From Flavobacteriaceae bacterium UBA1115 (lineage in GTDB: Bacteria > Bacteroidota > Bacteroidia > Flavobacteriales > Flavobacteriaceae), in NCBI GenBank assembly GCA_002313325.1, contig DCBE01000060.1, positions 468 through 16,155 on the forward strand: a stretch of 15,688 nt of DNA, given 5' to 3'. This document shows, piece by piece, positions 6,931 to 14,259 of the stretch. The notes beneath the pieces are model-generated. The model did no database searches, was not told where the DNA came from, and saw only the letters and a program-made list of their open reading frames with translations. The position numbers and the translations under genes were made by a program. The number at the start of each line of letters is the position of its first letter. Within the stretch, counting starts at the first letter, position 1.

Positions 6931-8222
6931 GCGCCAAGCTGCACTTTAATTTGTTTGATGCGTTTCCTGTCTAGAGCTTCAATGGTAAAAACAACTTTTT
7001 TGAATCGAAAGGTAGTATTCACTTTAGGAAAGGATCCCAATTGTTCTAACAAAAAACCAGCAATCGTTTCAGACTCCCCTTTGTTTTGCTCAAAATCTTC
7101 ACTGCTTGAAAGCTTGGTTACCGAATAAAAATCTTGTAGAGAGGTTTTGCCATCAAACACAAAAGTATTGTCGTTGAGTTTAGAGTAGCTGATGTCTGTT
7201 TCATCAAATTCATCTGTTATATCCCCAACAATTTGCTCAATAACATCCTCCAAAGAAATAACACCAGAAGTACCGCCATACTCATCGACCACAATAGCGA
7301 GATGAATGCGTTTACCCTGAAATTCTTGTAGCAAATCGTCAAGCTTTTTATTTTCTGGCACAAAATAAGGTTCGCGTATAAGTTTTGTCCACTCGTAATT
7401 TTCCTTGTCAAAATGAGACAGTAAATCCTTTACATATAAAACTCCAATAACAGTATCAATGGTTTCGCGATAGACAGGAACACGAGAAAATCCCTTACTC
7501 ACAATCTGTGAAACTACTTCGGCAAATGACGTTTCTTCATCCAGTGCAAAAAGATCTATACGGGGACACATAACTTGCTTGGTGTCGGTATTGCCAAACG
7601 TGACTATGCCTTTTAAAATTTTTTGCTCGTCTTTGGTGGTTTCAGAATCATGGGTCAATTCAAGGGCTTGCGACAAATGATCAACCGAAATATTTGTCCC
7701 TGTTTTGCCCAATCTTTTTTGAAGAACAAAAGTGAGATAACTCATGGGGTGGGTCAATGTGAAAAATACATATTTATCCAATAAATAAATAGGAAGAGAC
7801 ATCCTTTTTGCAAAGCCTTCGGGGTTTTTATTTGCATAAATTTTTGGGAGTATTTCGCCAAAAAATAGCACAATTGTGGTTATCAGACCTACCTCGGCTA
7901 AAAAACGCAAACTTGGCTGCGATATGGATTCAAAAAACAAGGAGGTCATGGACGCAAAAAGCAGTACAGTTGCGATGTTTATCAGGTTGTTCAACAACAA
8001 AATAATGGCCAATAAACGTCTTGGGTTTTTTCGCAGCTGTGCAATAATACGCAGCGGCTTACTGGTTGCGTTAACCGCTTCCTTAATGTAAGATGGCGAT
8101 AGGGAAAAAAAGGCAACTTCTGAGCCAGAAACCAATGCAGAACTCACTAAAAGCAACAACAATATGAAAACTTTTACTGTTTCTAGCGTTTCTAAACCAA
8201 TAACCAAAATAGGTATGTCCAA
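6927..8222 (-). CDS. gldE: GldE, CNNM/CorC-type membrane protein of gliding motility
   Basis: 431 residues with the order of a CNNM/CorC (HlyC/CorC) protein: DUF21 transmembrane domain at about 20-180 (SGSEVAFFSLSP, LAIILLLNNLINIA, FFGEILPKIYANKNP), two CBS motifs at about 218-275 (PRIDLFALDEE, GFSRVPVYRE) and 282-338 (including DEYGGTSGVISLEDVIEQIVG), and a CorC_HlyC domain at 350-430. Relatives transport or sense Mg2+ or other divalent cations. In Flavobacterium, GldE sits next to GldD and was described with it in gliding work. The only start that gives the full DUF21 domain is a TTG at 8222. An in-frame TAA lies at 8226-8228 and no ATG or GTG lies nearby. It begins 10 bases after the ssb stop and overlaps gldD by 4 bases. 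Confidence 0.9.
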   Translation of the reverse strand: MDIPILVIGLETLETVKVFILLLLLVSSALVSGSEVAFFSLSPSYIKEAVNATSKPLRIIAQLRKNPRRLLAIILLLNNLINIATVLLFASMTSLFFESISQPSLRFLAEVGLITTIVLFFGEILPKIYANKNPEGFAKRMSLPIYLLDKYVFFTLTHPMSYLTFVLQKRLGKTGTNISVDHLSQALELTHDSETTKDEQKILKGIVTFGNTDTKQVMCPRIDLFALDEETSFAEVVSQIVSKGFSRVPVYRETIDTVIGVLYVKDLLSHFDKENYEWTKLIREPYFVPENKKLDDLLQEFQGKRIHLAIVVDEYGGTSGVISLEDVIEQIVGDITDEFDETDISYSKLNDNTFVFDGKTSLQDFYSVTKLSSSEDFEQNKGESETIAGFLLEQLGSFPKVNTTFRFKKVVFTIEALDRKRIKQIKVQLGA

Positions 8223-8232
8223 CGATTAGCGT

Positions 8233-8688
8233 TTAGAATGGTAAGTCATCGTCACTAGCAGGTTGGTTTCCCTGAGTTGGCTGGGCGGGTTGACTGGGTT
8301 GTGATGGCTGTTGTTGGGCCGTTTGTGCTTGTGTTGTGCCTCCATCGCTAGAGCGTTGGGTTAAAAAGGTAAAGTCATCAACGTGAATTTCTGTTGAATA
8401 ACGGTCTTTGCCGTCATCTCCTTGCCATTTACGGGTTTTTATACGTCCTTCTATATAGACACGGTCTCCCTTTTTTAGATATTTTTCGCAGGTTTCTGCT
8501 GCTTTGTTTCGCACAACAGCATTGTGCCATTCGGTATTGGTGACTTTCTCACCTGTTTGTTTGCTTGTGTAGGTTTCATTGGTCGCTATGGGGAACCTGC
8601 CAATGCAGTTTCCGCCCTCAAAATAGGTCACTTTGACGTTATCGCCTAAATGGCCTATTAGCATAGCTTTGTTAAGTGTTCCGCTCAT
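8233..8688 (-). CDS. ssb: Single-stranded DNA-binding protein
   Basis: 151 residues. The OB-fold occupies about 1-112 (MSGTLNKAMLIGHLG, the aromatic-rich NTEWHNAVV and CEKYLKKGDRVYIEGRIKTR, then STEIHVDDFTFL). A Gln/Pro/Ser/Thr-rich flexible linker follows at about 113-143. The acidic tip SDDDLPF matches the DDDIPF-type tail that recruits replication and repair partners. It coats ssDNA during replication, recombination and repair. Size is normal for a bacterial SSB. It lies 24 bases after mutY and has its own promoter-like sequence overlapping the mutY 3' end, so it can probably be expressed above mutY level. Confidence 0.97.
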   Translation of the reverse strand: MSGTLNKAMLIGHLGDNVKVTYFEGGNCIGRFPIATNETYTSKQTGEKVTNTEWHNAVVRNKAAETCEKYLKKGDRVYIEGRIKTRKWQGDDGKDRYSTEIHVDDFTFLTQRSSDGGTTQAQTAQQQPSQPSQPAQPTQGNQPASDDDLPF

Positions 8689-8702
8689 AATAGATTTTAC
8701 AT

Positions 8703-8733
8703 CAAATGTACATTATCGGATGAACTTGTCCAA
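8703..8733 (-). promoter_or_regulatory. Bacteroidota-type promoter for ssb inside the end of mutY
   Basis: On the minus strand TTG (8733-8731, inside the mutY coding end) is followed by 20 bases and then TACATTTG (8710-8703), an exact TAnnTTTG match. The spacing is the same as in the rplU promoter. The -7 element ends 14 bases before the ssb ATG, so the leader would be short. It would drive ssb-gldE-gldD independently of mutY. Confidence 0.65.
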
Positions 8734-9747
8734 AAAACGTTCTATTAAGCGCGGTACTGCATAATCAGACACACTTGCCCAAGAAATGGGCAGGGTTTCG
8801 TCAATATTTTCTATCAGATAAAAATAGGTGTGTAGGGCTTGATGACTGAGTTTATGAATCACTGCTTCCTCTTGAAACTTAGTCCAATGAGCCGCTTTTG
8901 CCCATTTGGGGACATCGTCGTGTGCTTGAAGTGCATCAACACTCAGCATGTTTTGAGCTTCAATAAGCGGGAATTCATAAAGACCTTGCCAAATGTCTTT
9001 ATGGTCGCGTTTGCTCAGTAGGGTGTTATTGTTTTGATCGATGGGTATTAGGTAATGAAAATACCGTTTCCTAACGGGCTTAGCCTTTATTTTAACGGGG
9101 CGTTCAGCCACGCGACCGTGTACATAAGCCAAGCAACTATCGTTTAATGGACACGTCGTGCAGCTTGGTTTTTTTGGCGTACAGTGCAAGGCACCAAATT
9201 CCATAATAGCTTGGTTATAAGCCCCTGGTGATTTTGAATCGATAAGGGTTTGGGCCAAGGCTTGAAACGTTTTTATTCCTGTGGGTTGATTGATGGGACT
9301 GTCAATATCAAAATGGCGTGCCAAAACACGGTATACGTTTCCATCAACAACGGCGCAAACTTGATCAAAACAAATGGATGCAATAGCGCTTGCGGTATAG
9401 GGTCCTACTCCAGGCAGATTGATAAGCTCTTCAAAAGTACTTGGAAAATTGCCATTATATTGTTCACTTACCAATTTTGCAGCCTTGTGTAAGTTTCTGG
9501 CACGGCTATAGTAGCCAAGGCCTTGCCAGTGCTTTAAAACGGCATCTTCACTAGCTTTCGCTATATCATGAACGGTTGGGAAATCATTCCAAAAGCGCTC
9601 AAAATAGGGCAATCCTTGAGCAACACGAGTTTGTTGCAACATGATTTCGGAAAGCCAAACCAAATAAGGGTCCTTTGTTTGACGCCATGGCAAAGTGCGT
9701 TTGTGCAGCGCATACCAACCTAACAATTTAGTACTGAAACGTTTCAT
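8713..9747 (-). CDS. mutY: Adenine DNA glycosylase MutY
   Basis: 344 residues. It removes adenine mispaired with 8-oxoguanine. The HhH-GPD domain (about 1-190) contains SEIMLQQTRVAQ with catalytic Glu34, the helix-hairpin-helix LPGVGPYTASAIAS (111-124), and VVDGNVYRVLAR with catalytic Asp135. Four cysteines (189, 196, 199, 205), spaced C-x6-C-x2-C-x5-C, hold the [4Fe-4S] cluster. Residues about 228-344 are the NUDIX-like 8-oxoG recognition domain (KRYFHYLIPIDQNNNTLLSKR, then WQGLYEFPL). The start at 9747 gives the usual short N-terminus before LPWRQTKDPY. First gene of the minus-strand run, divergent from the HU gene across 113 bases. All catalytic features are present. Confidence 0.97.
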   Translation of the reverse strand: MKRFSTKLLGWYALHKRTLPWRQTKDPYLVWLSEIMLQQTRVAQGLPYFERFWNDFPTVHDIAKASEDAVLKHWQGLGYYSRARNLHKAAKLVSEQYNGNFPSTFEELINLPGVGPYTASAIASICFDQVCAVVDGNVYRVLARHFDIDSPINQPTGIKTFQALAQTLIDSKSPGAYNQAIMEFGALHCTPKKPSCTTCPLNDSCLAYVHGRVAERPVKIKAKPVRKRYFHYLIPIDQNNNTLLSKRDHKDIWQGLYEFPLIEAQNMLSVDALQAHDDVPKWAKAAHWTKFQEEAVIHKLSHQALHTYFYLIENIDETLPISWASVSDYAVPRLIERFLDKFIR

Positions 9748-9752
9748 GCAAT

Positions 9753-9760
9753 CAAAAATA
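9753..9760 (-). promoter_or_regulatory. Possible -7 element for mutY
   Basis: On the minus strand TATTTTTG matches TAnnTTTG exactly but ends only 5 bases before the mutY ATG. If real, the transcript would be leaderless or nearly so. No TTG is present at the expected upstream distance, so this is weak. Confidence 0.25.
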
Positions 9761-9816
9761 CATGCAAAGAATGAGTTTTAGGTGTTTAAAATCACATAAA
9801 CGTTGAATTAAATTTT

Positions 9817-9824
9817 TATATTTG
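9817..9824 (+). promoter_or_regulatory. Probable -7 element for the HU gene
   Basis: TATATTTG, an exact TAnnTTTG match, lies 36 bases upstream of the HU ATG at 9861 and would give a leader of about 30 bases. No TTG is found 17-21 bases upstream. The only nearby TTG (9803-9805) is too close. The -33 half is therefore degenerate or the promoter relies on other contacts. Confidence 0.5.
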
Positions 9825-9860
9825 CTAACCTAAAATTTACAACCACACAAGAACTTAAGG

Positions 9861-10151
9861 ATGACAAAAGCCGAAATTGTAACAAATATTTCAGAAAAAC
9901 TGGGAGTTGAAAAAAGCGATACACAAGAGATTGTGAATCACTTTATGAAAGAAGTAAAAAGTGCATTAGAGTCTGGTGAAAACGTTTATTTACGTGGATT
10001 TGGAAGTTTTGTGGTTAAAACACGCAAAGCCAAAAAAGGACGTAATATTTCACAAAATGTAACTATTGACATTCCAGCACACAATATACCCTCATTTAAA
10101 CCTGCAAAGGTTTTCTTAGAGAAAGTAAAAAATAAAGTAGTCGTGAAATAA
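9861..10151 (+). CDS. hup: HU/IHF-family DNA-binding protein
   Basis: 96 residues of the histone-like HU family, which binds and bends DNA as a dimer. It has the dimerising helices (MTKAEIVTNISEKLGVEKSD through MKEVKSALESGENVYLRGFG, about 1-48), the FGSFVVKTRKAKKGRN saddle (about 47-62) and the DNA-clamping arm with an intercalating Pro (IDIPAHNIPSFKPAKVF, about 69-85). The arm is slightly longer than in E. coli HU, which begins MNKTQLIDVIA. The ATG at 9861 is the standard family start. The bases before it (TAAGG) touch the ATG and are too close to act as a normal Shine-Dalgarno site. It is followed 35 bases later by the 29-residue basic protein, probably on the same transcript. Confidence 0.96.
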   Translation: MTKAEIVTNISEKLGVEKSDTQEIVNHFMKEVKSALESGENVYLRGFGSFVVKTRKAKKGRNISQNVTIDIPAHNIPSFKPAKVFLEKVKNKVVVK

Positions 10152-10186
10152 CGACTGCACATAATTAATTATTTAGATTATAACAT

Positions 10187-10276
10187 ATGCCAAGTGGTAA
10201 AAAGAGAAAAAGACACAAGGTAGCTACGCACAAGCGTAAAAAAAGAAGTCGTGCTAATCGACATAAGAAAAAGTAA
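10187..10276 (+). CDS. 29-residue extremely basic protein, possible small ribosomal protein (bL38 candidate)
   Basis: An ORF from ATG 10187 to TAA 10274-10276 encodes 29 residues, of which more than half are Lys or Arg and four are His. It begins MPSGKKRKRHKVATHKRKKR and ends RHKKK. There is no acidic residue, no Cys and no hydrophobic core. Such composition is typical of tiny rRNA-binding proteins such as bL36, bL34 or THX, and I recall near-identical short proteins in many Bacteroidota. A ribosomal protein named bL38 was reported from the Flavobacterium johnsoniae ribosome structure. Whether this gene is that protein I cannot verify from sequence. It lies 35 bases after hup and upstream of rng, in a context of nucleic-acid proteins. 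No Shine-Dalgarno site is visible (leader ATTATAACAT). That it is a real gene is likely, while its function is inferred. Confidence 0.75.
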   Translation: MPSGKKRKRHKVATHKRKKRSRANRHKKK

Positions 10277-10371
10277 ACTTCTTAAAACTCTGAACATTTA
10301 TGTTCTTTGACATGGAATACTATCACAGCAGTTCACTTTGATATAAGTCCCCCGGAAAACATTGTTCAATT

Positions 10372-10392
10372 GATTCACATGTACTGTGAATC
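10372..10392 (+). promoter_or_regulatory. Perfect 8-bp inverted repeat just upstream of rng
   Basis: GATTCACA (10372-10379) and TGTGAATC (10385-10392) are perfect complements separated by TGTAC. The 21-base element ends 14 bases before the preferred GTG start of rng (10407). As RNA it forms an 8-bp hairpin with a 5-base loop close to the start codon. As DNA it has the shape of a dimeric repressor site. No T-run follows, so it is not a terminator. RNase E in E. coli controls its own mRNA through leader structure, which makes a feedback role plausible here. That role is inference. Confidence 0.5.
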
Positions 10393-10406
10393 TAAAAATC
10401 ATTATT

Positions 10407-11957
10407 GTGAGTAAAGAACTAATTATTCGTTCGCGATCCTCTGCAGTTGATTTTGCCTTACTCAAATACGGAAAGATCGTTGAGTTTCACAAAGAAATTG
10501 AAGATAATAAGTTTCACGTAGGAGATATTTTTTTAGCAAAAGTTAAAAAAACTCTATCTGGTTTAAATGCAGGCTTTGTAGATGTAGGATATGAAAAAGA
10601 TGCCTTTCTACATTATCACGACCTTGGTCCGAAAGTAGCAACGCTGCTAAAATTTATCAAGCTTGCTAGTTCTGGAAAAATTAAAGACTTTTCCCTTAAG
10701 AACTACCCATTGGAGCCTGAAATTAATAAAGATGGTGTCATTACAGATGCCGTTCAGGCCAATCAATCTCTACTTGTGCAAATTATCAAAGAACCTATTT
10801 CTACTAAAGGACCCCGTATCAGTTCGGAGCTGTCGCTGGCAGGTAGGTTTTTGGTTTTGGTTCCTTTTTCAAGTCGTGTGTCTATGTCACAAAAAATATC
10901 GACTAGAGAAGAAAAGAACCGCTTAAAAAAACTCGTAATGAGTATTAAGCCAAAAGGTTTTGGTGTCATTATCCGAACCGTGGCTGAAGGCAAGAAAGTA
11001 GCTGAACTCGACAAAGATCTTGGAGATCTTTATGAACGTTGGGTTCAAATGTGTAAGAAAATTCAAAAAGTAGATTATCCCTCTAAAGTATTGAGTGAGC
11101 TCAACCGAGCTTCCTCTATTTTGAGAGATATATTTGATGATGAGTTTACTGGAATACACGTTGATGACTCCGAACTATTAACAGAAGTAAAAGAATATTT
11201 GCAACAAATTGCTCCCGAAAGAGCAAGTATTGCAAAACTTTTCAAAAGTCAAGTGCCTATTTTTGAGCACTTTGGTATTGAACGTCAAATCAAAGCCTCG
11301 TTCGGTAGAACAGTTTCTATGAACAGAGGAGCTTATTTAATTGTCGAACATACCGAAGCCCTTCACGTTATTGATGTAAACAGTGGTAATCGATCCAATA
11401 AAGCTAAAAATCAAGAAGATACAGCCTTAGAAGTCAACATGATTGCTGCTACAGAAATCGCCCGACAGTTACGCTTGCGTGACATGGGAGGAATTATTGT
11501 CATTGATTTCATTGACATGATAAGACAAGAAAATAGAAAAAAGCTTTTCGAACATTTTTGTAAGGAAATGGAAAGCGACCGTGCCAAACACAAAATTTTG
11601 CCTCCAAGCAGAATTGGTCTGATACAAATGACTCGCCAGCGCGTCCGACCCGAAATGGATATCAAAACAGCTGAACCAAATCCAAATATTAATGGAGAGG
11701 TGGAAGCACCAATTATTTTGATGGACAAAATAAAAGCTGACCTTGAAAAGATTTTAGCGAATCCTAAACACAAAAAGAAAAAAGTAGTGTTACACTTACA
11801 CCCCTTTATTGCAGCCTATGTTGCCAAAGGAATTAATTGTGAACGCATGAAGTGGTACTTTGAGTACAACAAGTGGATAAAAGTTATTCCACGCGACGCT
11901 TACACCTATTTACACTACCGTTTCTTTGATGGAAAAGGAAAAGTGATTCACGTTTAA
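10407..11957 (+). CDS. rng: RNase E/G-family endoribonuclease
   Basis: 516 residues from the GTG at 10407. A 5'-end-preferring endonuclease for RNA processing and decay. An S1-type RNA-binding domain (about 28-130, with GDIFLAKVKKTLSGLNAGFV and GYEKDAFLHYHDLG) is interrupted by a Lys-rich insert. The RNase H-like and DNase I-like catalytic region carries the Mg2+ ligands in HVIDVNSGNRS (Asp323) and IIVIDFIDM (Asp367), and TRQRVRPEM follows. The CPxC zinc-link motif that follows in E. coli RNase E is absent. A C-terminal domain ends YTYLHYRFFDGKGKVIHV, with no RNase E-like degradosome scaffold, so RNase G is the better name. The GTG at 10407 (then SKELIIRS) fits the family start better than the GTG at 10386, which lies in the inverted repeat. 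It is downstream of the small basic protein and followed by a terminator. Confidence 0.93.
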   Translation: MSKELIIRSRSSAVDFALLKYGKIVEFHKEIEDNKFHVGDIFLAKVKKTLSGLNAGFVDVGYEKDAFLHYHDLGPKVATLLKFIKLASSGKIKDFSLKNYPLEPEINKDGVITDAVQANQSLLVQIIKEPISTKGPRISSELSLAGRFLVLVPFSSRVSMSQKISTREEKNRLKKLVMSIKPKGFGVIIRTVAEGKKVAELDKDLGDLYERWVQMCKKIQKVDYPSKVLSELNRASSILRDIFDDEFTGIHVDDSELLTEVKEYLQQIAPERASIAKLFKSQVPIFEHFGIERQIKASFGRTVSMNRGAYLIVEHTEALHVIDVNSGNRSNKAKNQEDTALEVNMIAATEIARQLRLRDMGGIIVIDFIDMIRQENRKKLFEHFCKEMESDRAKHKILPPSRIGLIQMTRQRVRPEMDIKTAEPNPNINGEVEAPIILMDKIKADLEKILANPKHKKKKVVLHLHPFIAAYVAKGINCERMKWYFEYNKWIKVIPRDAYTYLHYRFFDGKGKVIHV

Positions 11958-11961
11958 AAAC

Positions 11962-11987
11962 AAAAAGCGGCCTTAGTGCCGCTTTTT
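11962..11987 (+). terminator. Intrinsic terminator after rng
   Basis: A perfect 10-bp inverted repeat (AAAAAGCGGC at 11962-11971, complement at 11978-11987) with loop CTTAGT runs into a T-rich tail (TTTTTTTATTTT). It starts 4 bases after the rng stop. The recX ATG lies 14 bases beyond it, so recX transcription must read through or start very close to the ATG. Confidence 0.88.
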
Positions 11988-12001
11988 TTATTTTAGCCTA
12001 C

Positions 12002-12472
12002 ATGAAAATATATACAGTTGCCGAGGCACTAGACAAACTACGTAACTATTGCGCCTACCAAGAGCGCTGCCATAAGGATGTGAAAGATAAGCTACGCACT
12101 ATGGGAATGATTCCCCAAGCAGCCGAACAAATTATTGGCACCTTGGTTTCTGAAAACTACTTAAATGAAACCCGCTTTGCACAACAATTCACCAGTGGCA
12201 AATTCTCCATTAAGTACTGGGGGAAAATGCGTATTAAAAGAGAACTTAAGATGAGAGGGGTGTCTGAATATGATATTAATAAAGCCATAAAAACCATTGA
12301 GGCTGACGCCTATCTTGAAAAATTACATGCCTTGAGCGATAAAAGATGGCAGCAGTTGGATGGGTATGAAACGCAAATAAAAAAACAAAAACTATTTCAA
12401 TACCTTGCCTATCGTGGTTGGGAAACGGAACTAATCTACCAGCAAATCAATCGGCTTAGCAGCAAAGACTAA
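12002..12472 (+). CDS. recX: RecX-family regulatory protein
   Basis: 156 residues. RecX binds RecA filaments and restrains strand exchange and coprotease activity. The fold is three tandem three-helix repeats. Landmarks are the N-terminal AEALDKLRNYCAYQERCHKDVKDKLR, the middle NYLNETRFAQQFTSGKFSIKYWGKMRIKRELKMRGVSEYDI (the most conserved RecX block) and the C-terminal KKQKLFQYLAYRGWETELIYQQI. Length is typical. The ATG at 12002 directly follows the rng terminator tail and I see no TAnnTTTG element before it, so it may depend on read-through from rng. Its TAA (12470-12472) overlaps the stop codon of the convergent TonB receptor (12469-12471). recA is not in the window. Confidence 0.93.
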   Translation: MKIYTVAEALDKLRNYCAYQERCHKDVKDKLRTMGMIPQAAEQIIGTLVSENYLNETRFAQQFTSGKFSIKYWGKMRIKRELKMRGVSEYDINKAIKTIEADAYLEKLHALSDKRWQQLDGYETQIKKQKLFQYLAYRGWETELIYQQINRLSSKD

Positions 12473-14259
12473 AGTGCGTAACGCAGTGAAACCATGCCGT
12501 GTGCGCCAGGCATCGGAACAAGATTCTCATAATAGTCGGCGTCAAACAGGTTACGTCCCTGCAACTGAATCGTAAGCTTATCCACAACATATTCCAACTG
12601 TGCGTTAAGCACTTTAAAATGACCGCCTAAAGACCTTGTAGCGTAGCGGTAGGAAAATGAAGTTGATACTTTAGACGATAGCTTGTTTAGAAACTGCAAA
12701 TTAATGTTGTTTTTAAGCGAGTTGAGTGCATATCGTGAATTGACCGTTTTAGTATAATCGTCATGGATATAGCCATAAGAAACCGTAAAGGTTTGGCGTT
12801 GCTTACCAATGGTGTAATAATGGGAACTGTTAAGCTCACCACCTATGGTGGTGACATCGTGTATGTTTGAAGCCAACCACTGTAAAACTCCAACAGTTAC
12901 CTCAACATAATCAATCAAATTCTCACTATTGCGTTGAAACAAAGCGGCCTCAAGCTCCCAAATAGGGGTATTGTACTTAAAGCTCAATTCATGACTTAGA
13001 GCTTTTTCTGGTTTTAAATCTGGGTTACCCAAGGCAGTTGGTCCATTGTAATACAAATCGGTATAGGTGGGAACACGATAAGTATAACCCGTGTTAAAGG
13101 TAAGTTTTGCCTTTTCATTGAATCGTAGTCCAAGGTCTAGCCCTGGATAGAAAAAGGTGTCTACGTCTGAAAAGTGACTTAGTGCAAAGCCCGGAGTCAC
13201 GCTAAGACTATTCAATTTAAAACGATGCTCAAAAAAGAAATGTGCAATGGTACGGCTGTGCTCACCAAGGTTGTTGGATTGTATGGAAACACGTGATAAT
13301 TCAGTACCAAACCCACTTAGATTGCCGTTGCTGTGTGTTAATTTGGTGTCAACAGAAAGCCCTATTTTATTGTTGATGTGCATGTTGCGGTATGCACTGG
13401 GGTTATTTCGAATTAAAATATATTCATCTTGTCCACGCTTCCAAAAAATTCTAGGGGTCCAAATAGTTTTTTCTGAAGCAAAAGAAGTCGTCAAAGCTAC
13501 TAAACTGCTCTGTGTTTCTTCATATTGATCTTTATAGCTAGCATATCCGTAAAACCCATTGGCCCCAAACTTACGCTCATTGAACATGGTCATGAGCTTC
13601 AATTTCTTAGACGCACCAAAAGCACTGTGTGTAAAAAAATGGAGGTTATCCAAATCGGTATTGTGGCGATAGCCTTCGCTGCTCAACCTAGAAAAGTGGA
13701 TAACGTGCTGTTGGTTTTCGCTGTAGTCTTGTGCCGTAGCACCTAAGTGTGTAGTATGAAAACTACCTTGGCGAGCAGTAAGTGTAGCGTCCTTTTTCCC
13801 CTCTTTTTTGGTGACAATATTAATGGCACCCGTTAGTGCGTTCTGTCCATAAATTCGAGCAGCGGGTCCTTTGACGATTTCAATTCTTTCGATTACTTCC
13901 AAAGGCAGCGCACTGTTCAGAGTGTGGTGACCTGTTTGCGGGTCATCAACACGAATGCCGTCAATTAGCAATAAAACTTGATCAAAAGTACCACCGCGTA
14001 AGTATACATCGGCTTGTGCACCTTCAATACCCTGTCGGCGGATGTCAATCCCTGCCTGAAAACGAAGCAAGTCCACAAGGTTAGAGACGGGTGTGTCGGC
14101 AATTTTTTCGGCGGTTATTACGGTAACAGATTTTGAATCGTCCGAAAAAGGCACATCTAGCCGTGGTGAAGAAACGACCACCTCGTCCAGTGGGGTTTGT
14201 GCTAAAGATGAAAATACTACAAGCATTGTTACTAGAGCACTAAAAAAGAACCTATTCAT
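12469..14259 (-). CDS. TonB-dependent outer-membrane receptor (BtuB-like group)
   Basis: 596 residues. The signal peptide ends SSLA, then QTPLDEVVVSSPRL, whose DEVVV stretch resembles a TonB box. The plug domain (about 40-150) contains VTVITAEKIADTPVSNLVDLL, the ADVYLRGGTFDQVLLLIDGIRV core and the IERIEIVKGPAARIYGQNALTGAINIVTK end. A beta-barrel of alternating Gly/aromatic strands follows to the C-terminus (VSLRYAL). The size and plug are closest to the vitamin B12/small-ligand (BtuB/CirA-like) receptors, not the large SusC type. There is no N-terminal carboxypeptidase-like repeat. No cobalamin riboswitch or iron-box is visible, and the 43 bases upstream link it to atpC. Ligand unknown. Its TAG overlaps the recX TAA. 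Confidence 0.92.
   Translation of the reverse strand: MNRFFFSALVTMLVVFSSLAQTPLDEVVVSSPRLDVPFSDDSKSVTVITAEKIADTPVSNLVDLLRFQAGIDIRRQGIEGAQADVYLRGGTFDQVLLLIDGIRVDDPQTGHHTLNSALPLEVIERIEIVKGPAARIYGQNALTGAINIVTKKEGKKDATLTARQGSFHTTHLGATAQDYSENQQHVIHFSRLSSEGYRHNTDLDNLHFFTHSAFGASKKLKLMTMFNERKFGANGFYGYASYKDQYEETQSSLVALTTSFASEKTIWTPRIFWKRGQDEYILIRNNPSAYRNMHINNKIGLSVDTKLTHSNGNLSGFGTELSRVSIQSNNLGEHSRTIAHFFFEHRFKLNSLSVTPGFALSHFSDVDTFFYPGLDLGLRFNEKAKLTFNTGYTYRVPTYTDLYYNGPTALGNPDLKPEKALSHELSFKYNTPIWELEAALFQRNSENLIDYVEVTVGVLQWLASNIHDVTTIGGELNSSHYYTIGKQRQTFTVSYGYIHDDYTKTVNSRYALNSLKNNINLQFLNKLSSKVSTSFSYRYATRSLGGHFKVLNAQLEYVVDKLTIQLQGRNLFDADYYENLVPMPGAHGMVSLRYAL

Noticed and set aside
9853..9863. Shine-Dalgarno site (TAAGG) for the HU gene
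   Set aside because: It touches the start codon with no spacing, and Bacteroidota rarely use Shine-Dalgarno pairing.
10292..10305. Short hairpin GAACA-TTTA-TGTTC after the small basic protein gene
   Set aside because: Only five AT-rich pairs and no T-run, too weak to call a terminator.
10307..10340. Possible rng promoter (TTG at 10307, TCACTTTG at 10333)
   Set aside because: The -7 element has a mismatch at the conserved A and the spacing is 23 bases, longer than the 20 seen in the two good promoters here.
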